Translations under genes and position numbers: made by a program
Assembly: GCA_036379355.1 (NCBI GenBank)
Contig: DASVGV010000145.1
Location: forward strand, 1-47,285
Length of the DNA stretch: 47,285 nucleotides
Direction: 5' to 3'
DNA from: CAJCIY01 sp036379355
GTDB taxonomy: Bacteria > Actinomycetota > Actinomycetes > Mycobacteriales > CAJCIY01
The notes under the pieces: model-generated
Told to the model about the DNA's origin: nothing
Seen by the model: only the letters and a program-made list of their open reading frames with translations
Databases searched by the model: none
Part shown: piece after piece, positions 14,966 through 23,751 of the stretch
Layout: the number at the start of each line of letters is the position of its first letter
Position numbering within the stretch: position 1 is the stretch's first letter

Positions 14966-16734
14966 GCGCGGACGGCCGGGTGCGGTCCGCCGACGATGCC
15001 CTGCAGGAACCGCAGCCGCGGTAGCGGCCACACGATGAAGGCCTCGGCCTCCAGTGCGGCCACGGCGATCCGCGGGATGTCGCGGGCGGCGGGGTAGCAG
15101 ACGAAGCGGGGTTCCCAGTCCGGCTGGAACTTGGCATTGAAGCGGTACAGCGACTCGATCTGGAACCAGCGGGACGCGAACACGAGCAGCGAGCGCCAGG
15201 CACGCAGCACGAAGCCGGCGCCCAGACGCTCGCCGCGGGCGAGCGCCGAGCGGAACACCGCGAAGTTGAGCGACACCCGGGCCACCCCGAGCGCCGGACA
15301 GGCGTCGAGCAGGCGGGCGATGAGGAACTCGTTCATGCCGTTGTCCGCCGCGCGATCCCGGACCATGAGCTCCAGCGACAGCCCGTCCTCGCCCCACGGG
15401 ACGAAGTGGAGCAGCGCCGCCAGCCGGCCGTCCTTCGACGCCGTCGCCACGGCGCAGTCACCGTCCGCGGCGTCGGCGAAGCGGCCGAGCGCCATCGAGA
15501 AGCCGCGCTCGGTCTCGGCGCCCCGCCAGGAGCGGGCGGCGTGGCCGATCGCCTCGAGCTCGGCCGGCGGGATGTCGCGCGCGCGCCGGACCGAGAAGTC
15601 GTACCCGGCCCGCTCCACACGGCCCACCGCCTGCCGCACGTTGCGCATCGACCTGCCGTCGAGCGAGAACGCGTCCGTGTGCACGATGGCCTCGTCGCCG
15701 AGTTCGAGGACGTCGAGCCCGGCCCGCTGCCACGCCGTGCCCGCCTGTTCCGAGCAGCCCATCACTGCCGGCGTCCACGCGTGACGCGCGGCCTCGTCGA
15801 GGAACGCCCCGATCGCCCCCGGCCACGCCTCGGGGTCGCCGAGGGGATCCCCGCTCGCCAGCATGACGCCCGAGACCACCCGGTAGGCGATGCACGACTT
15901 GCCGCTGGGTGACCACAGCACGCTCTTGTCGCGCCGCAGGGCGAAGTAGCCGAGCGAGTCTCGGTCACCGAACCGTGCCAGGAGGGCCCGCATGCGCTCC
16001 TCGTCGTCCGCGGCCAGGCGGGCCTGTGGCTCGGCCGGTCGCAGCACGAGGTAGAGCGTGATGACGACGGTCAGCAGTCCCAGCCCGAACAGCCCCCGGG
16101 TCACGAAGTCGTCGCTGCGGTCGGTGCGGAAGACGAGCGGCCCGTGCACGCCGACGAGGCCGTACACAACGTGCTGCAGCTGCCGCCCGAAGCCGTGCGG
16201 CCCGACGGCCGCGCGCAGTCGGGAGACCACCAGCAGCTCGCCGAGCACGACCGAGGTGACGAGCAGGACGCCGAAGGCGCCCAGACCTCGCCAGCGGGTA
16301 CGGGGGTCGCCGGCCGCCGCGAACTCCTTGCGGTAGCCGACGAGCAGCGCCGCAACCGCCAGCGACAGCAGCGCCTCCTCGACGTCCAGGCCCTTCAGCA
16401 CGTCGAGGACGGCAGACAGCACGAGCGCGACGAGTGCGCCGACCCACGCTCGACGCTTGCGCCGGCGCAGCCCGCGGGCGAGCAGGACCAGGACGACGCC
16501 GAGCACCAGCGCGCCCGCCGACGCGGTGCGGACGGCCGGCCCGCCGATCACCTCCGCCACCGCGTGCAAGCGTTCGCGGATCTCGGGCGTCAGCACGCTG
16601 ATGACGTCGACGACGCCGGCCAGCAGCACCAGGAGCGACAGCAGCGGCGGCACCCACCGCCGCAGCCTGGCCTCGGAGCGGGCGAGGAGCTGGCCGTCGG
16701 CGGCGTCGGGCCGCAGCCGCTCGCTGGTCGGCAT
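14962..16734 (-). CDS. MprF-like membrane protein with C-terminal DUF2156 aminoacyltransferase domain
   Basis: A 590-residue protein of the phosphatidylglycerol lysyltransferase type. The N-terminal part has about six to seven membrane segments (from about 27 to 230). The soluble C-terminal part (about 250-570) is a DUF2156/LPG synthase GNAT-like domain: DSLGYFALRRDKSVLWSP, VSGVMLASGDPLGD, RQAVGRVERAGY, GFSMALGRF, and a conserved end FNAKFQPDWEPRFVCYP. Such enzymes move an amino acid from aminoacyl-tRNA to a membrane lipid, altering surface charge. The substrate here is not known. ATG 16734 overlaps the folE stop by one base (TGATG). A lipid-modifying gene between folE and folP is unexpected for folate synthesis. 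Confidence 0.85.
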   Translation of the reverse strand: MPTSERLRPDAADGQLLARSEARLRRWVPPLLSLLVLLAGVVDVISVLTPEIRERLHAVAEVIGGPAVRTASAGALVLGVVLVLLARGLRRRKRRAWVGALVALVLSAVLDVLKGLDVEEALLSLAVAALLVGYRKEFAAAGDPRTRWRGLGAFGVLLVTSVVLGELLVVSRLRAAVGPHGFGRQLQHVVYGLVGVHGPLVFRTDRSDDFVTRGLFGLGLLTVVITLYLVLRPAEPQARLAADDEERMRALLARFGDRDSLGYFALRRDKSVLWSPSGKSCIAYRVVSGVMLASGDPLGDPEAWPGAIGAFLDEAARHAWTPAVMGCSEQAGTAWQRAGLDVLELGDEAIVHTDAFSLDGRSMRNVRQAVGRVERAGYDFSVRRARDIPPAELEAIGHAARSWRGAETERGFSMALGRFADAADGDCAVATASKDGRLAALLHFVPWGEDGLSLELMVRDRAADNGMNEFLIARLLDACPALGVARVSLNFAVFRSALARGERLGAGFVLRAWRSLLVFASRWFQIESLYRFNAKFQPDWEPRFVCYPAARDIPRIAVAALEAEAFIVWPLPRLRFLQGIVGGPHPAVRA

Positions 16735-17336
16735 CAGGGGCGCTGGAGGATCAGGCTGAGCGCCTCGGCCCGTGACGCCGGCGACGCCTCGAACAGGCCG
16801 CGGACGGCCGACGTGACCGTCGTCGCGCCCGGCTTGCGCACGCCGCGCATCGACATGCACAGGTGTTCGGCGGACACCACGACGATGACGCCGCGCGGCG
16901 AGAGCGCCGCGTCGAGCGCGTTCGCGACCTGGGAGGTCAGCCGTTCCTGGACCTGCGGCCGCTTGGCGTAGACGTCGACCAGCCGGGCCAGCTTCGACAG
17001 CCCCGTGATCTTGCCCGCGTCGTTCGGGATGTACCCGACGTGCGCCACCCCGTGCCACGGCACGAGATGGTGCTCGCAGATCGAGTACAGCGGGATGTCC
17101 CGCACGATGACGAGCTCCTCGTGGTTCTCGTCGAACACCGCCGAGAGCACGTCGGCCGGCCGCTGGTGGATGCCGGCAAAGATCTCGGCGTACGACCGGG
17201 CCACGCGCCTCGGCGTGTCGCGCAGGCCCTCCCGGTCGGGATCCTCGCCGATGGCGAGAAGGATCTCGCGCACCGCGGCGGCGACGCGCTCCTCGTCGAC
17301 GGCCCCGGGCTGCGTGGCGCGCGGCTCGGTGGTCAC
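16734..17336 (-). CDS. folE: GTP cyclohydrolase I
   Basis: A 200-residue GTP cyclohydrolase I, the first step of folate synthesis (GTP to dihydroneopterin triphosphate). The two signatures are DIPLYSICEHHLVPWHG, with the zinc Cys and His, and SKLARLVDVYAKRPQVQERLTSQ. The second zinc Cys lies in SAEHLCMSMRG. GTG 17336 lies 6 nt after the ftsH stop, so they are one operon. Confidence 0.96.
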   Translation of the reverse strand: MTTEPRATQPGAVDEERVAAAVREILLAIGEDPDREGLRDTPRRVARSYAEIFAGIHQRPADVLSAVFDENHEELVIVRDIPLYSICEHHLVPWHGVAHVGYIPNDAGKITGLSKLARLVDVYAKRPQVQERLTSQVANALDAALSPRGVIVVVSAEHLCMSMRGVRKPGATTVTSAVRGLFEASPASRAEALSLILQRP

Positions 17337-17342
17337 GGGTGG

Positions 17343-19478
17343 CTAGGACCCGGGCTCGGTGCTGGGCTTGTGACGGCGCGGCTGGTCCTTCGCGGTGCGC
17401 TCGGTGCGGCCCGACCCCTTCCCCTGGTCCTTGGCCTCCCGGTTGGCGCTGGTGGCGGGTTGGCGAGACCGGCGCGGCCGCGGCGAGCTCGCCTCCGACG
17501 ACGAGGACGCGCGGCGGCGGGACGGCTTCTTGAGCAGGTCCGCGACGTCCTCCGGACCCAGCTGCGCCAGCTCGGCGGCGGTCAGCACCGGCGGGACGTC
17601 CGAGGGCAGGTGCTTGCCGTTGTCGATGGGGCGGGACGGCTGCTTGGGCACCGAGGCGAAGATCTCGGCGATCTCCTCCTTGCCGAGCGTCTCCTTGTCC
17701 AGCAGGCGCAGGACCAGCTCGTCGAGGACGTCGCGGTGCTCGCTCACGATGGCGAACGCCTCGTCGTGGGCCGCCTCGACGAGGGCGCGGACCTCCTCGT
17801 CGATGACCCCCGCGACCTCCTCGGAGTAGTCGCGCTGGTGGCCCATGTCGCGGCCGAGGAAGACCTCGCCGGACTCCTGGCCGAACTTCAGCGCCCCGAG
17901 ACGGGGGCTCATGCCGTACTGGGTGACCATGGCACGCGCGGTCTGGGTGGCCTTCTCGATGTCGTTGGCAGCACCGGTGGTCACGTCGTGGAAGACCAGC
18001 TCCTCGGCGGCGCGACCGCCGAGCGCGTACGCGAGCGTGTCCTGCAGCTCGGCCCGGGTCTGGGAGTACTTCTCCTCCTCCGGCAGCACCATCGTGTAGC
18101 CGAGGGCCCGGCCGCGGGGCAGGATCGTGACCTTGTGCACCGGGTCGGTGTTCGGCAACGCGTGCGCGACCAGGGCGTGCCCGCCCTCGTGGTAGGCGGT
18201 GAGCTTCTTCTCCTTCTCGCTCATCACCCGCGACCGCCGTTGCGGTCCGGCCATCACCCGGTCGATCGACTCCTCGAGGGTCACCGAGGTGATCAGCTGC
18301 TGGCCCTGGCGTGCGGTCAGCAGCGCCGCCTCGTTGATCACGTTGGCCAGGTCGGCCCCCGTGAAGCCGGGGGTGCGCCGCGCGATCGTCATCATGTCGA
18401 CGTCGGGAGAGACCGGCTTGCCCTTGGCATGCACCTCGAGAACGGCCTTGCGGCCGACCAGGTCCGGCGGGGTCACCGGGATCTGCCGGTCGAACCGGCC
18501 CGGTCTCAACAGTGCCGGGTCGAGGATGTCCGGGCGGTTCGTCGCCGCGATGAGGATGACGCCGCCCTGCACGTCGAAGCCGTCCATCTCGACCAGCAGC
18601 TGGTTCAGCGTCTGCTCGCGCTCGTCGTGGCCGCCGCCCAGGCCCGCGCCGCGGTGCCGGCCGACCGCGTCGATCTCGTCGACGAAGTCGATGGCCGGTG
18701 CGTTGGACTTGGCCTGCTCGAACAGGTCGCGGACACGGCTCGCACCGACGCCGACGAACATCTCGACGAAGTCCGAGCCGGAGATCGAGTAGAACGGCAC
18801 GCCGGCCTCGCCGGCGACCGCGCGGGCCAGGAGGGTCTTGCCGGTGCCGGGCGGGCCGTACAGCAGGACGCCCTTGGGGATGCGCGCCCCGATCGCCTGG
18901 AACTTGGCCGGGCTCTCGAGGAACTCCTTGATCTCGCGGAGCTCCTCGATCGCCTCGTCGCTGCCCGCGACGTCGGCGAACGTGGTCTTGGGGGTGTCCT
19001 TGCTGACCAGCCGGGCCTTGGACTTGCCGAAGCTCATGACGCGGTTGCCGCCGCCCTGCATCTGGTTCATGAAGAACAGCAGCAAGCCCAGGATCAGGAT
19101 CAGGGGCAGGAACGAGCCGAGCAGGCTGAGGAAGACGTTGCTCTTGGTGATGTCGGTCTTGTACGTCGTGGCCGCCGACGCCGGCACCTTCGCGTTCGCG
19201 GTCTTGATCTCGTTGATCAGGACCTCGCCGTACTGGTCCGGGTAGCTGGCCTCCTCCTTGGTCCCCGCCTGGTCGTTCAGGGTGACCTGGATCTGCTGCT
19301 CTTTGTCCTTCAGGGTCGCGGACTGGACGTGGTGCGTCGCGATCGAGTTCTCGATCTGGGACAGGTCGACGCCCTTGTACGACGGGCCGGACCGGGCGAT
19401 GCTCTCGACGAGCACGAAGACGATCACGAGCAGCACGAGGATCGCCACCGGCCCGCGCAGCAGGCGCTTCATGTCCAT
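17343..19478 (-). CDS. ftsH: ATP-dependent zinc metalloprotease FtsH
   Basis: A 711-residue membrane-anchored AAA+ protease that degrades damaged membrane and regulatory proteins. Membrane helices lie at about 9-26 and 115-138, flanking a small extracytoplasmic domain. The AAA domain has Walker A GPPGTGKT (208-215), Walker B FVDEID (265-270) and the second-region-of-homology arginines in RPGRFDR. The protease site is H430-E-G-G-H434. The basic, Ser/Pro-rich C-terminal tail is typical of actinobacteria. One oddity is Asp264 in the Walker B strand (AIDFVDEID), where a hydrophobic residue is usual. The gene heads the operon running through folate synthesis to DUF3180. Confidence 0.96.
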   Translation of the reverse strand: MDMKRLLRGPVAILVLLVIVFVLVESIARSGPSYKGVDLSQIENSIATHHVQSATLKDKEQQIQVTLNDQAGTKEEASYPDQYGEVLINEIKTANAKVPASAATTYKTDITKSNVFLSLLGSFLPLILILGLLLFFMNQMQGGGNRVMSFGKSKARLVSKDTPKTTFADVAGSDEAIEELREIKEFLESPAKFQAIGARIPKGVLLYGPPGTGKTLLARAVAGEAGVPFYSISGSDFVEMFVGVGASRVRDLFEQAKSNAPAIDFVDEIDAVGRHRGAGLGGGHDEREQTLNQLLVEMDGFDVQGGVILIAATNRPDILDPALLRPGRFDRQIPVTPPDLVGRKAVLEVHAKGKPVSPDVDMMTIARRTPGFTGADLANVINEAALLTARQGQQLITSVTLEESIDRVMAGPQRRSRVMSEKEKKLTAYHEGGHALVAHALPNTDPVHKVTILPRGRALGYTMVLPEEEKYSQTRAELQDTLAYALGGRAAEELVFHDVTTGAANDIEKATQTARAMVTQYGMSPRLGALKFGQESGEVFLGRDMGHQRDYSEEVAGVIDEEVRALVEAAHDEAFAIVSEHRDVLDELVLRLLDKETLGKEEIAEIFASVPKQPSRPIDNGKHLPSDVPPVLTAAELAQLGPEDVADLLKKPSRRRASSSSEASSPRPRRSRQPATSANREAKDQGKGSGRTERTAKDQPRRHKPSTEPGS

Positions 19479-19617
19479 CGCGATGAGGCACCGGGGTCTG
19501 GCGCCTCGTCCTCCAACCGTCCGTGCCCCGCCCCCGGCGCTATGTACCGGAGGTGCTCATGGGCCCCCTGTGACGCACCAGATACCCCCGTACCCGGGGA
19601 CGGCTAGCACGTCATCA

Positions 19618-19623
19618 AGGCTA
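19618..19623 (-). promoter_or_regulatory. Possible -10 element (TAGCCT) for the ftsH operon
   Basis: TAGCCT on the minus strand fits TAnnnT and lies in the 197-nt gap upstream of ftsH, just beyond the hpt terminator hairpin. This would give a leader of about 135 nt. No convincing -35 box was found, and other TAnnnT-like sites exist in the gap. The rest of the gap shows no recognisable element. Confidence 0.25.
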
Positions 19624-19640
19624 ACACCGGGACCGGCTGG

Positions 19641-19671
19641 CGCCTGCCCGCGAGCCGCTCGCTCACAGGCG
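19641..19671 (-). terminator. Two-part hairpin downstream of hpt
   Basis: An inverted repeat with outer stem CGCCTG/CAGGCG (19641-19646 with 19666-19671) and inner stem GCGAGC/GCTCGC (19650-19655 with 19657-19662). It begins 5 nt past the hpt stop and has no U-tract, as is common for actinobacterial terminators. It separates hpt from the ftsH operon. Confidence 0.5.
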
Positions 19672-19675
19672 TCCC

Positions 19676-20344
19676 TCAGGCGCGGCGTCCGGGGTCGCTG
19701 ACGACGTGGTCCGGGTCGAGGAGCCCGACGTACGGCAGCCCCCGGAACCGCTCGTCGAAGTCGAGGCCGTAGCCGACGACGAACTCCGGCCCGATGTCGA
19801 ACCCGACGTAGCGGACGACCGCCGACCCCGCCTTGGCTTCTGGCTTGCGCAGCAGGGCGAGCACGTCGAGGGAGGCCGGGTTGCGGGCGTTCAGGTGCCG
19901 CACGAGCCAGGAGAGCGTGAGGCCGGAGTCGACGACGTCCTCGACCAGCAGGACGTGCCGTCCGGTGATGTCGCGGTCGAGGTCCTTGAGGATGCGCACG
20001 ACTCCCGAGCTCGACGTGGCCGAGCCGTACGAGGACACCGCCATGAACTCGAGCCCGGTAGGCAGCCGCAGCTCACGGCACAGGTCGGCAACGACCATGA
20101 CCGCGCCCTTGAGGACGGCCACCAGGATGAGTTCCTGACCCGCGTGGTCGGCCTCGACGCGACGGGCCAGCTCGGCCAGGCGCGCGTGGATGTCCTGTTC
20201 GGAGATGAGCACCGAGACGCCCGGTTCCTTGCGGACCGGCGGGGTCGCCGGCACGGTCGCCGGCAGCGCCCAGGCGTCAGTCGCCTCGCCGGGCGTCGCC
20301 GCCACAGGGGTCGTCCCGCTCGGGCTCGTCGGAAGCGCGTCCAT
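19676..20344 (-). CDS. hpt: Hypoxanthine phosphoribosyltransferase
   Basis: A purine-salvage enzyme making IMP or GMP from hypoxanthine or guanine and PRPP. The core has LILVAVLKGAVMVVADLCREL, the flexible-loop MAVSSYGSATSSSGVVRILKDL, the PRPP-binding VLLVEDVVDSGLTLSWL, and the base-binding region VGFDIGPEFVVGYGLDFDE. ATG 20344 gives 222 residues, with AGGAT before it, and overlaps the end of tilS by 68 nt. That start adds an unusual Pro/Thr-rich N-terminal stretch of about 44 residues. The GTG at 20212 (VLISEQDIHARL) would give a normal-length protein. The hpt/tilS neighbourhood is conserved in actinobacteria. Confidence 0.9.
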   Translation of the reverse strand: MDALPTSPSGTTPVAATPGEATDAWALPATVPATPPVRKEPGVSVLISEQDIHARLAELARRVEADHAGQELILVAVLKGAVMVVADLCRELRLPTGLEFMAVSSYGSATSSSGVVRILKDLDRDITGRHVLLVEDVVDSGLTLSWLVRHLNARNPASLDVLALLRKPEAKAGSAVVRYVGFDIGPEFVVGYGLDFDERFRGLPYVGLLDPDHVVSDPGRRA

Positions 20345-21245
20345 CGAGCCAGATCCTGTCAGAGGCCCGCACCACGCGAACACCGCCCGGTAGCCCGACC
20401 GGCCCCTGGCCGTGCCAGTCGGTGACCAGCGAGTCCAGCGCGTCGACATGTGCCGCGGCCAGCCCCGGTGCCAGCCGGTGCAGCACGCGGGTGCGCAACG
20501 CGGCCGGCAGGGCGGCGAGCTTGCCGGCATCGAGACCGCCGTCGCGGTGGTCGACGTCGGCGTCGGCGGCCAGCGCGTCGAGAAGGTCCGCGTCCGCGCG
20601 CAGCAGCCGGGCCGACCGCACGAGGTTCGCGGTCACGTCACGGCCGAGCGTTGCAGCCAGCTCGCGCACGCGCGTCCGGGCGAACGACCGGTCGTCGTTG
20701 GCGGGGTCGTGCAGCGGCGCGAGTCCCTGGGCGGCGCACGCGGCTCGCGTGGTCTCCCGGGTGACCTCCAGCAGCGGCCGTCGGAACAGCCCCCGTGCCG
20801 CCGGCATGCCGGCGAGCGAGCGGGCACCGCTGCCGCGCAGCAGCGCCAGCAGCACCGTCTCGGCCTGGTCGTCGGCCGTGTGGCCGACGAGCACGGTGGC
20901 CAGGTCGTACTCCTCGGCGGCGGCGGCGAGCGCGGCGTACCGGGCGTCCCTGGCCGCCGCCTCACGACGCGGAGCGGGCCCGTCGAGGACGACCGCGTGC
21001 GCCCCGACGTCGCGCACCCGCTCGGCCGCCGTCGCGCAGGCGTGCGCGGAGCCGTCGTACCAGTGCTGGTCGACCACCAGCGCCGTGACCCGGCCAGGCC
21101 GCTCGAAGGCAGCGGCGGCCGCCAGCGCGAGCGAGTCCGGGCCGCCGGACAGGGCGACGCCGATGCCGGCGTCGCCCGGCAGGTCGGCCAGGCACCGGCG
21201 GACGGCGACGCGCAGGGCCGCCACGGCCGGTGCCGGACCGCTCAT
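20277..21245 (-). CDS. tilS: tRNA(Ile)-lysidine synthetase
   Basis: A 322-residue N-type ATP pyrophosphatase that puts lysine on C34 of the tRNA-Ile with CAU anticodon, changing its decoding to AUA. The P-loop is SGGPDS (33-38), and the conserved VGHTADDQAETVLLALLRGSG follows at about 120. The C-terminal domain is short, as in actinobacterial TilS. ATG 21245 overlaps the stop of the upstream zincin (ATGA), so the two are coupled. An essential enzyme in most bacteria. Confidence 0.93.
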   Translation of the reverse strand: MSGPAPAVAALRVAVRRCLADLPGDAGIGVALSGGPDSLALAAAAAFERPGRVTALVVDQHWYDGSAHACATAAERVRDVGAHAVVLDGPAPRREAAARDARYAALAAAAEEYDLATVLVGHTADDQAETVLLALLRGSGARSLAGMPAARGLFRRPLLEVTRETTRAACAAQGLAPLHDPANDDRSFARTRVRELAATLGRDVTANLVRSARLLRADADLLDALAADADVDHRDGGLDAGKLAALPAALRTRVLHRLAPGLAAAHVDALDSLVTDWHGQGPVGLPGGVRVVRASDRIWLDGRASDEPERDDPCGGDARRGD

Positions 21246-22336
21246 CGGCGGCCGAGCGGTGGCGCGCTCCGGCCCGGCGACGAGCCGGCGACGCGTCGAA
21301 GCCAGGTGGCCGGCTCGGTCAGCTCCGCGGACGTCGGCAGGTGTGCGGGATCGGCGAACACGGCGGCCACGGCCTCCGCCCCGCCCTCGGCGTGGACCGT
21401 ACGGAAGAAGGCACCGCCGACCCGGTACTGCGCGAGCTTCGCGTCGAGGCCCAGCAGCTTGCGCAGGACGACCTGCACCGGTGACCCCGCGCGGCGTCGG
21501 CGCTGCTCGAAGCGGCTGCGGATGAGCGCGACGCTCGGGACGACGGCGGGGCCGACGGCGTCCATGACGAAGTCGGCGTGCCCTTCCAGCACCGTCATCA
21601 GCGCCTGCGCGTCGGCCACGACGGCGCGCTGCTCGGGGGTCTGGAGCAGGGTCAGGACCCCGCCTGGACGGTCAGCCCCGTCTCGGATCTCCCGGACCGC
21701 GGACCGCAGCCGCGCCAGCAGGCGGCCCGGGTCCAGGTCGGTGGTCCCGGCAAGGCGGTCGACCAGGGCCAGGAGATGCGGCCGCAGCCACGGGACCGCC
21801 GTGAACTGGAGGTGGTGGGTCTGCTCGTGCAGCGCCACCCACATCCGGAAGTCGCGGGGGTCCACCGCGAGGGCCCGCTCGACCTGGACGATGTTCGGCG
21901 CCACGAGCGAGAGCCGTCCGTCCCCGTCCGCCGGCGGCAGGAAGACCTCGTACTGGCCGAGGACCTTGCTCGCCAGGAACGACAGCACGGTGCCGACCTC
22001 GACGGCCGTCACCTTGCGCCCGACGGCGGTCACCACCGGGTTCGGGCCCGACCCCTCGCGGGCCGCCAGCGCCTTCGCGACGAGCGGGCCGAGCACGGTC
22101 TGCAGGCCGGCGACGTTCTGCGCGGCCCACCGCCCGCGGTCGACGACGACGGTGCTCGTCCGCAGCGCCGGGTCGGGCGTCAGGCCGGTGAACGCCGAGA
22201 CGTGCCCCAGCGCGTCGAGCGCCAGGGACCGCAGGTCGCGGACGACGTCGGCGGCGTCCTCGACGGACAGGGTGGGACCGGGCGCGACCAGGCGGCCCGC
22301 GGTCGCAGCGGCGAAGTCCCAGTCGACCAGGTCCAT
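21242..22336 (-). CDS. Zinc-dependent metalloprotease-like protein (DUF2342/zincin_2)
   Basis: A 364-residue protein of the actinobacterial zincin family sometimes labelled coenzyme F420 biosynthesis-associated. The metal site is H170-E-Q-T-H174 (WVALHEQTHHLQF). It lies within the typical blocks VDRGRWAAQNVAGL, GQYEVFLPP and LVAPNIVQVERAL; LDAKLAQYRVGGAFF is near the C-terminus. Its substrate is unknown; the F420 label comes from co-occurrence, not biochemistry. It lies between dacB and tilS, the order common in actinobacteria, and overlaps tilS. Confidence 0.88.
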   Translation of the reverse strand: MDLVDWDFAAATAGRLVAPGPTLSVEDAADVVRDLRSLALDALGHVSAFTGLTPDPALRTSTVVVDRGRWAAQNVAGLQTVLGPLVAKALAAREGSGPNPVVTAVGRKVTAVEVGTVLSFLASKVLGQYEVFLPPADGDGRLSLVAPNIVQVERALAVDPRDFRMWVALHEQTHHLQFTAVPWLRPHLLALVDRLAGTTDLDPGRLLARLRSAVREIRDGADRPGGVLTLLQTPEQRAVVADAQALMTVLEGHADFVMDAVGPAVVPSVALIRSRFEQRRRRAGSPVQVVLRKLLGLDAKLAQYRVGGAFFRTVHAEGGAEAVAAVFADPAHLPTSAELTEPATWLRRVAGSSPGRSAPPLGRR

Positions 22337-22391
22337 CCCCCCAACCTAGGTCACCCGGCCTGCTCCCAGCGGCGCGCGGATGGGCCGCGGG

Positions 22392-23729
22392 CTAGAGCGG
22401 GACGAGCGCGCCGGCGAGCACGTCGAGCGCGTTCTCGCTCGCGACCAGCCCGACGGCGCGGTCGGTGACGAACGAGAACAGCAGCAGCCGGCCATGGGCG
22501 TCGACCACGGTGCCGGCCACGGCGGTCACGCCCTCGATGTTGCCGGTCTTGGCGCGGACGACGCCGGCGGCGCCGACGCCCGCGGGCCCCGTGTCCCGGT
22601 CGGCCAGCGTGCCGGAGAACGCGGCCACCGGAAGGCCGACGAGCAGCGGGCGCCAGTCCGCGCGGGTGGTGGCCGCCGCCCGCAGGACCGCGGTGAGCAG
22701 CTGCGGGGTGACACCGTCGTCGCGGGACAGGCCACTGGCGTCGGTCAGGTGCGTCGACCCGATCGGCAGTCCGGCCCGCGACAGGGTCTGCATGATCGCG
22801 GCGCTGGCGCCGGCGAAGGTGGGTGGCAGGTGCAGCGCGAGTGCCAGCCGCCGGCCCAGCGACTCCGCCAGGTCGTTGTCGGAGTTCTCCAGCATCTCCT
22901 GCACCTGCACCGCGACCGGTGCGCCGGTCACGGCGGCCAGCTGGACCGCGCCGGCGGGCGTGCCCCCCCGGCGGGTTCCGCCCTCGACGGTGATGCCGTG
23001 GGCCTGCAGACGGCCGCGCAGGTAGCCGGCCGCGGTCGTCGCCGGATCGAGCGACCGCACGTTCGAGGTCCCGATCCGGCCGTGGTCGACCTCGAGTGCG
23101 GTGACGGGCGCGACGCTGCCCTGCGATACGTACGTCGGCCGCCAGCCGGGAGCCTCTGCGGGACCGGTGAACAGCGTGCCGTCACCGACGACCGAGCCGG
23201 TCACCGTACGGACCCCGGCCGCCGCCAGCTGGGCCGCGAGCGCATCGAGGCTCGCCGTCGCGGGCCAGGTGGTGGTGGGCGCGGAGGTGGGCGCGGAGGT
23301 GGGCATCGTCTGCAGCAGCACGTCGCCGCCGCCGCGCAGGTAGAGATCGCCGTGCAGCACGCCACCGGCGATCGCGCCGGCGGTGAGCAGTGTCGTGACC
23401 GGGCCGTCCCCCGGTCCCAGGACTGACAGCGCGGCGGCTGCGACGAGCAGCTTCTGCGTGCTCGCGACCAGATGCGGCGCCGACGCCGCCCGCTGCCACA
23501 GCACCGAGCCGGACCGGGCGTCGACCACCTCGCCGGCCAGATCGCCGCCGAGCGCCGGCACCCCGCTGGGACCGGCGAGCGCGGTGGTCACGGCAGCCGC
23601 GGACGGCACCGGCGCGGTGGCACCGAGTGGCGCGAGCACGGGGGCGTCGGGCGCGGCGGAGGCGCCGGGCACCAGCAGCGCCGACACCGCGACGACGGCG
23701 ACGGCCAGGCGACGGAGCGGGAGGGACAT
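22392..23729 (-). CDS. dacB: D-alanyl-D-alanine carboxypeptidase/endopeptidase (PBP4 type)
   Basis: A 445-residue exported class C penicillin-binding protein (PF02113) that trims peptidoglycan peptides or cuts cross-links. It has a signal peptide at 1-25 (AVVAVSALLVPGASA) and the three serine-enzyme motifs: S90-T-Q-K93, S283-D-N285 and K394-T-G396. An inserted domain between the first two motifs contains a short tandem repeat (TSAPTSAPT, about 144-152). ATG 23729 is chosen because it begins the signal peptide and sits just downstream of a TATTCT element. It is divergent from ppa by 22 nt. Confidence 0.93.
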   Translation of the reverse strand: MSLPLRRLAVAVVAVSALLVPGASAAPDAPVLAPLGATAPVPSAAAVTTALAGPSGVPALGGDLAGEVVDARSGSVLWQRAASAPHLVASTQKLLVAAAALSVLGPGDGPVTTLLTAGAIAGGVLHGDLYLRGGGDVLLQTMPTSAPTSAPTTTWPATASLDALAAQLAAAGVRTVTGSVVGDGTLFTGPAEAPGWRPTYVSQGSVAPVTALEVDHGRIGTSNVRSLDPATTAAGYLRGRLQAHGITVEGGTRRGGTPAGAVQLAAVTGAPVAVQVQEMLENSDNDLAESLGRRLALALHLPPTFAGASAAIMQTLSRAGLPIGSTHLTDASGLSRDDGVTPQLLTAVLRAAATTRADWRPLLVGLPVAAFSGTLADRDTGPAGVGAAGVVRAKTGNIEGVTAVAGTVVDAHGRLLLFSFVTDRAVGLVASENALDVLAGALVPL

Positions 23730-23738
23730 GAGGTCTGC

Positions 23739-23745
23739 GAGAATA
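23739..23745. promoter_or_regulatory. Overlapping divergent -10 elements for ppa and dacB
   Basis: On the plus strand, GAGAAT (23739-23744), preceded by an extended -10 TG, ends 7 nt before the ppa GTG. On the minus strand the same bases read TATTCT (23745-23740), 10 nt before the dacB ATG. The 22-nt gap leaves no room for separate promoters, so RNA polymerase probably binds in one direction at a time. Confidence 0.35.
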
Positions 23746-23751
23746 CGGTTC

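Noticed and set aside
16863..19607. Open frame of 914 codons opposite ftsH and folE
   Set aside because: A shadow of high third-position GC on the other strand. The minus strand encodes unmistakable FtsH and FolE, and the antisense product is His/Arg/Asp-rich without any family motif.
23268..23306. Tandem 12-bp repeat in dacB (gtgggcgcggag twice)
   Set aside because: It encodes a short Thr-Ser-Ala-Pro repeat in a variable insert; ordinary low-complexity slippage rather than a regulatory or mobile element.
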